NCBI GenBank assembly: GCA_009777055.1
Contig: WRMQ01000018.1
Location: forward strand, 1 to 34,075
Reading direction: 5' to 3'
Length of the DNA: 34,075 bases
Source of the DNA: Oscillospiraceae bacterium
GTDB taxonomy: Bacteria > Bacillota > Clostridia > Oscillospirales > Acutalibacteraceae
Shown here piece after piece: positions 30,579 through 34,075 of the stretch. Position 1 is the first letter of the stretch. Every line of letters begins with the position of its first letter. The position numbers and the translations under genes were made by a program. The notes under the pieces are model-generated. The model was not told the origin of the DNA. It was given only the letters and a program-made list of their open reading frames with translations, and did no database searches.

Positions 30579-31451
30579 ATGTCAGACAATCTCAATCGGG
30601 AACATGCTGTTTTTGTGAATTGGATACCACCGCTTGTTGAAATTTTGAAAGCTAAAGGCGGCTCCGCAACACCAAAAGAACTTCGAGAAGGTATCGCCCA
30701 AAAGATGAAGTTGAAAGATAGCTTTTTATCAGAGCGGTATGAAAAGTCCGGGCAGCTAACATTTAACAATCAGGTTTATTGGGCAAAACAATATCTCGCT
30801 TGGGAAAAACTTGTTGATACTTCCAAACAAGGCGTTTGGGCGTTGACCGATGAAGGCTGGAATGCGGCATTTGACTATAATTGCGCATGGGAGCTGGTTT
30901 CTAAATGGATCAAGATACATCGTGATGCAAGAAGAAAAAAAGAAGCGACAGATGAGGCTGTTGATATGATCGAGATTGAATCCGATCCAGCGAAAAGCCT
31001 GTCTTTGTTAGAAATCATAAAGAATACAACACCAAGAGGTTTCGAGCATCTGTGTGGCAGGCTACTTCGTGAATATGATTTCGAAGCCATTGAAATAACC
31101 AAGGGTTCATATGATGACGGCATAGATGGCACTGCTGTTTTGAAGTTAAATCCGTTTGTAAATATGAGCGTATATTTTCAGTGCAAGAGATATGATGGCA
31201 CCGTTCCGATCGCTCGAGTAAGGGAGTTTATAGGTGTTTTGTCAACAGAGAATCGCGGCGTAGATAAAGGGATTTTTATTACCACAGGCACGTTTCCGAC
31301 GTCTGCATATAAATTGGAAAAGAACAACACTGCCCTGGAATTAATTGATGGAGAAAAACTTGTTGAAATGTTTGAAAAGGTGGAATTGGGAGTGAAAAGG
31401 CGTGATGTCTATGATCCTGATCTTTCATTTTTCAAGCAATACACAGAATAG
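30579..31451 (+). CDS. mrr: Mrr-like restriction endonuclease
   Basis: A 290-residue protein with an N-terminal winged-helix Mrr_N domain (about 10-105: WIPPLVEILKAKGGSATPKELREGI ... LTFNNQVYWAKQYLAWEKLVD) and a C-terminal PD-(D/E)XK Mrr_cat domain. Catalytic elements are GFEHLCGRLLREYDFEA, the Asp in GSYDDGIDG and the Gln-x-Lys in YFQCKRYDG, then GIFITTGTFPTSAYK. Homologues cut methylated or otherwise modified DNA, a solitary type IV-like defence. The ribosome site GGGAGG lies before ATG 30579. Its lower GC supports acquisition with the surrounding element. Confidence 0.9.
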   Translation: MSDNLNREHAVFVNWIPPLVEILKAKGGSATPKELREGIAQKMKLKDSFLSERYEKSGQLTFNNQVYWAKQYLAWEKLVDTSKQGVWALTDEGWNAAFDYNCAWELVSKWIKIHRDARRKKEATDEAVDMIEIESDPAKSLSLLEIIKNTTPRGFEHLCGRLLREYDFEAIEITKGSYDDGIDGTAVLKLNPFVNMSVYFQCKRYDGTVPIARVREFIGVLSTENRGVDKGIFITTGTFPTSAYKLEKNNTALELIDGEKLVEMFEKVELGVKRRDVYDPDLSFFKQYTE

Positions 31452-31674
31452 CTAACGCTATGGACTATCTCGGAAAACAATTACCATGGCCAAGTACGCG
31501 CCGGAACGATCTAGGCCGGGCGCGTGATTGTTCGCCGACGTCCCGCCAAGCCGAGCATGCGCTTTGTTATCATGGGCGAAAAAGTCCCCGTACCCACCCT
31601 CGCGAAAAACGTCGATACTATGGTAATAAAACAAAGTATGTCAATGGTAAAAGGTGAGGCAATCGGGCTGAATT
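31452..31674. other. Spacer without a supported gene
   Basis: Short frames exist on both strands but none has a convincing ribosome site or recognisable motif. It separates the Mrr-like gene from the tRNA-like RNA candidate. Confidence 0.4.
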
Positions 31675-31775
31675 GTGACAAGCGGAATCGAACCGCCGGG
31701 CTGCCCGCGCCCACCTCCAATACAACTTCGCCAGTTGCCGGCTTTGTATCCGCCCGTTATTCCGCTACCAACTTT
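31675..31775 (-). ncRNA. tRNA-like structured RNA candidate downstream of DIP1984 gene
   Basis: On the minus strand, starting within ~20 bases of the DIP1984 stop, AGCGGAAT (31766-31759) can pair perfectly with ATTCCGCT (31688-31681). Inside are ATACAA/TTGTAT (31749-31744 with 31725-31720) closing a GCC...GGC hairpin, and GGGC-A-GCCC (31706-31698). The 3' part, GCGG-TTCGATT-CCGC (31696-31682), reads like a tRNA T-arm. The layout is tRNA-like, but the anticodon arm and CCA end are not convincing, so this is not a standard tRNA. The fold was drawn by eye. Confidence 0.4.
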
Positions 31776-31781
31776 TTCGCG

Positions 31782-32237
31782 CTATTCAATATCCGTTGTC
31801 CAGTTTTTCGCCTGAATGGCAGTATCAATCTCACGGAATTCCTTTGCCAGCCGGTCAGCCTGCTGCTGAAGCTCCGGGATGCTTACCGTCACCAGCATCT
31901 TAATTTCCGCACGTGTAAGCCGATAATCCCGGGTTCCCGCCTTCTCGATGATTCCGGTTAAAAACGACCGCTTTTTTGCCGCCGTGTCCCGTTGCACCAG
32001 CGCATTGGCCAGGTTGACGCCGTTATCAAGCACCGTGGTCTGATTGGTGCGATTAATCTGTTTGATCAATTCCGCCAACGCGTCCTGAAGCCTGAGACTC
32101 TCGGCGATCAGCGCCGCCGGATCTAAGGCTGGTTTATCCCCCTCCTGCACCTTGATGTTCTGATCCAGGGCTCTGGTCAACTCGGCCAGCTTATTCTGAT
32201 ACTCCGTCCTCATTAACAGTGCTTCCGCAAGTTTCAT
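31782..32237 (-). CDS. DIP1984 family protein
   Basis: A 151-residue, almost entirely helical protein: MKLAEALLMRTEYQNKLAELTRALDQN, KVQEGDKPALDPAALI, LIKQINRTNQTT, ALVQRDTAAKKRSFL and the C-terminal ELQQQADRLAKEFREIDTAIQAKNWTTDIE are the DIP1984 family pattern. Function is unknown. It has a good promoter (32272-32300), ribosome site AAAGGAGA and a tRNA-like RNA directly downstream on the same strand, suggesting a protein plus RNA unit. The family occurs sporadically across bacteria, consistent with horizontal spread. Confidence 0.85.
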   Translation of the reverse strand: MKLAEALLMRTEYQNKLAELTRALDQNIKVQEGDKPALDPAALIAESLRLQDALAELIKQINRTNQTTVLDNGVNLANALVQRDTAAKKRSFLTGIIEKAGTRDYRLTRAEIKMLVTVSIPELQQQADRLAKEFREIDTAIQAKNWTTDIE

Positions 32238-32271
32238 GACCTGTTCTCCTTTATGCTCAAGTGATGGTTAT

Positions 32272-32300
32272 AGTATAATGCAAACATGCGCATCCGTCAA
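32272..32300 (-). promoter_or_regulatory. Promoter of DIP1984 gene
   Basis: Minus strand: TTGACG (32300-32295), 17 bases, TATACT (32277-32272). Confidence 0.7.
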
Positions 32301-32371
32301 GTGAAAGCGCCTGAATTTGGCCGGTGCAGTTAATTTAATCCACCAACTGTCAAGAGAATTATACCGATCAT

Positions 32372-32400
32372 TGCGTTTCATATTCGGACGTGCTATAATG
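32372..32400 (+). promoter_or_regulatory. Promoter of 32432 lipoprotein
   Basis: TTGCGT (32372-32377), 17 bases, TATAAT (32395-32400), about 32 bases before the GTG start. Confidence 0.65.
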
Positions 32401-32431
32401 AGCGAAAGAAAGATGAACAGGAGCTGATACC

Positions 32432-32947
32432 GTGAGAAAAATACTTGCCCCGACATTGGTACTGCTTTTAGCGCTGTGCCTCACAGCCTGCTTTAATGGC
32501 GGCGAAGATAATACGTCATCGCCGACGCATGAGACTAATTTTACACCTATTGCTTTGCCCGAAGATTACCATGAGTTGCTGGTTCTTCAATATATCGAGT
32601 ATTACAATGAAGATAGCAAAACAATTGAAAAGCTATATCGCGAATCGTTCCAAACCACCGATGGTTATGGCCGGGCAATTTTGCCTGATGGGAATGTTGT
32701 GGAGGGGCCTTTTGGGTTTGGCCTTCACGCTAACACGGACTTGGAAATAGATGTTCGGTCAGATACGGCAGTTCTTGCTTCTGGTGCATCACATCCGCCG
32801 ATGTTTGACCTCAAGCATGAGAATGGAAGATACTATCTTGTTAGCGAGCCAAATAATTGGAAGTGTGAGTTGCAGTACACAGGAGCTGAAATCGTTTTAT
32901 TTGATCAGTATTCACGTATGCCGAAATATCATTATTGTCGGTGGTAG
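32432..32947 (+). CDS. Hypothetical lipoprotein
   Basis: A GTG start at 32432 (AGGAG upstream) gives MRKILAPTLVLLLALCLTAC, a lipoprotein signal with Cys20. The mature ~150 residues start with a Ser/Thr-rich linker, then a small alpha/beta domain (VLQYIEYYNEDSKTIEKLYRESF, then beta-rich segments) that I do not recognise. It should face the outside of the membrane. It has its own promoter and lies in the accessory segment. Confidence 0.6.
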   Translation: MRKILAPTLVLLLALCLTACFNGGEDNTSSPTHETNFTPIALPEDYHELLVLQYIEYYNEDSKTIEKLYRESFQTTDGYGRAILPDGNVVEGPFGFGLHANTDLEIDVRSDTAVLASGASHPPMFDLKHENGRYYLVSEPNNWKCELQYTGAEIVLFDQYSRMPKYHYCRW

Positions 32948-32960
32948 CTTTATCAGCTAA

Positions 32961-33101
32961 GGCTTTTTGCGCGAAGCCATCGCGATGCTGCGCCCCGCGG
33001 GCAAGCAGATCTACATCAAGAAGTGCCTGTATGAGCTAGCACCCGATGTGCCGCTGCGGGAGGACGAGGTTGACCCGGAGCGGTGGATTGCGAGGGCGTG
33101 A
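32961..33101 (+). pseudogene. Orphan C-terminal gene fragment
   Basis: After TAA at 32958 the frame GFLREAIAMLRPAGKQIYIKKC, then LYELAPDVPLREDEVDPERWIARA and stop reads like the natural end of a GC-rich core gene, but it has no start or ribosome site and is only 46 codons. I do not recognise the parent protein. It marks a deletion or insertion junction inside the accessory segment. Confidence 0.45.
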
Positions 33102-33413
33102 ACTCGCTTTGGCGAATAACCGTATTGCCGCCTGTACTCCGGTTCCCAATAACAACGTCAGGTCGCTCATGGAAACATCCTGCGAGCTTTTCTTTTGGTT
33201 GCGGAAATACATGAGGATTTCGTTTGCGATACTATCATTACGGCCTTTTTGTGTATTATTTCAAGGGCAGATTCTACCTGAAATACATTCACGTGTTTAC
33301 GTTAAACTAAAAGTGCAACAAAAGCGCCCCAAAAGTGCAGCACCAGGAAATGTCATTCAAGCGATGGCAGTATCCAGCACCGAGCAAAAAATGCATATTG
33401 CTTTTGGACGAGC
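33102..33413. other. Spacer without a supported gene
   Basis: About 310 bases of mixed composition between the orphan gene end and the DUF4143 gene. Short frames lack ribosome sites and recognisable motifs; no repeat or terminator stood out. Confidence 0.4.
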
Positions 33414-34075
33414 CTATATCAAGTTGCACGGAATGAAGCAATTCATCGCGTCGATAGGGATCGTCTCCCCGCACATGCAGACAATTCCGCCGGGGCCGGG
33501 TTGGGCGCCCGCCTTTTCCAGCACATCGAACTTCTTCACCTCACGGCGGTCTGGGCTGGCGGATTTCTTAATCTCAAGGGGATGGATGCGACTATCCCGC
33601 TCCACGAAGATGTCAATTTCCTTCGCGTTGGCGTCGCGGTAATAGCTCAGATTCGCCATGGCGGGGGATGCCGCGTAGTTCTTGAGCAGCTCCGCGACGA
33701 CATAATTCTCGAAAAAATGCCCGCTGACCGCGCCGTTCATCAGTGTTTCCGGGCTCAGCCACATGGACAGGTGCGCCGCCAAACCCGTGTCGCAGAAAAA
33801 GAGCTTCGGCGTCTTCGTCAGACGTTTCAGAGTGTTGTTTGCGTAGGGCTGCAGCAGATAGATCACACCCAGGCCCTCCAGCAGGCGTAGCCACTCTTTT
33901 GCAGTGGGCTGCGAAATGTCCGTCGATTCCGCAAGGGTTTTGTAGTTCACCTGTGCGGCAGCCAGGGCGGCGCAGGCGATGAGGAACCTGCCAAAGCGCA
34001 GCGCGTCGGTCACGCCGCCAAGCTCCGCCACGTCCCGCAGGAGGAAGGTGTTCACATAGGAATTATAGTATTCCT
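33414..34075 (-). CDS. AAA-type ATPase with DUF4143 domain, C-terminal part (cut by window edge)
   Basis: The frame remains open to the window end (reading EYYNSYVNTFLLRDV at its visible start), so the N-terminal ATP-binding domain lies beyond 34075. The visible ~220 residues are the family's winged-helix and DUF4143 region: LAESTDISQPTAKEWLRLLEGLGVIYLLQPY, KLFFCDTGLAAHLSMW, GHFFENYVVAELLKNY, SYYRDANAKEIDIFVER and HPLEIKKSASPD, a nuclease-like (D/E)xK pattern. These proteins are abundant in mobile or variable loci, with no settled function. Confidence 0.88.
   Translation of the reverse strand, partial: EYYNSYVNTFLLRDVAELGGVTDALRFGRFLIACAALAAAQVNYKTLAESTDISQPTAKEWLRLLEGLGVIYLLQPYANNTLKRLTKTPKLFFCDTGLAAHLSMWLSPETLMNGAVSGHFFENYVVAELLKNYAASPAMANLSYYRDANAKEIDIFVERDSRIHPLEIKKSASPDRREVKKFDVLEKAGAQPGPGGIVCMCGETIPIDAMNCFIPCNLI

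Noticed and set aside
31511-31720. Minus-strand 69-codon frame after the tRNA-like RNA
   Set aside because: It starts inside the structured region, lacks a ribosome site, and I could not recognise its Arg-rich tail as a protein family.
31524-31961. Plus-strand 145-codon frame
   Set aside because: It overlaps the DIP1984 gene and the tRNA-like RNA on the opposite strand and has no recognisable domain.
33046-33642. Plus-strand 198-codon frame
   Set aside because: It overlaps the clear DUF4143 gene on the other strand and the end of an orphan fragment, with no protein-like motif.

Overview
The window looks like chromosomal DNA of an anaerobic, spore-forming gut member of the Clostridia (Bacillota), probably Oscillospiraceae-like. 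The evidence is a GC-rich core with Bacillota synteny (SRP RNA-dnaX-ybaB-recR; dnaN-yaaA-recF), strong Shine-Dalgarno sites, the 3' half of a sporulation sigma-K gene, L-fucose catabolism genes and TnpX/skin-type serine recombinase cargo. This assignment is inferred from gene content, not from a database search.

Layout. (1) 1-1000: the edge of an insertion sequence (transposase N-terminus, minus strand), then a tandemly duplicated type I toxin-antitoxin-like locus. One copy is intact; the other kept its antisense RNA but lost the toxin promoter, leader and start. (2) 1088-3086: lipoprotein, Fe/Mn superoxide dismutase, and a divergent HisI-like protein. (3) 3103-9877: replication/repair block: SRP RNA, dnaX, ybaB, recR, a DnaA-box cluster, dnaN, yaaA (S4), recF, ribF. 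No dnaA or gyrB is present. (4) 9867-17174: CAP-domain lipoprotein, two AT-rich acquired genes (lipoprotein, GNAT), a GPH-type sugar symporter, then tpiA and gpmI with a DUF4160/DUF2442 pair between them. (5) 17645-18580 (minus): S1-domain protein. (6) 18956-23101: prfA, a repeat array, then one reading frame that fuses a DUF559 nuclease-like domain, Sua5/TsaC and CoaE, followed by a lytic transglycosylase. (7) 23157-27484: L-fucose pathway (aldolase, FGGY kinase, isomerase). (8) 27492-34075: the 3' part of sigK ends abruptly against an accessory segment holding a DinJ/YafQ module, a large serine recombinase with a small TnpW-like partner, an LRR remnant, an Mrr-like endonuclease, a DIP1984-family protein followed by a tRNA-like RNA candidate, a lipoprotein, a decayed gene end and a DUF4143 ATPase running off the window. 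The simplest reading is a skin-like intervening element, or a mobilisable transposon, inserted in sigK.

A palindromic repeat family (core GGGTTCAAAATTTTGAACCC, with a GTAGGGG edge) punctuates the intergenic spaces from 7781 to 25632. It often forms inverted pairs that bracket short filler, as a small non-autonomous element would. The most notable items are the duplicated type I toxin-antitoxin locus, the DUF559-Sua5-CoaE fusion whose linker is encoded by a repeat, the split sigK next to a recombinase, and the tRNA-like RNA behind the DIP1984 gene.
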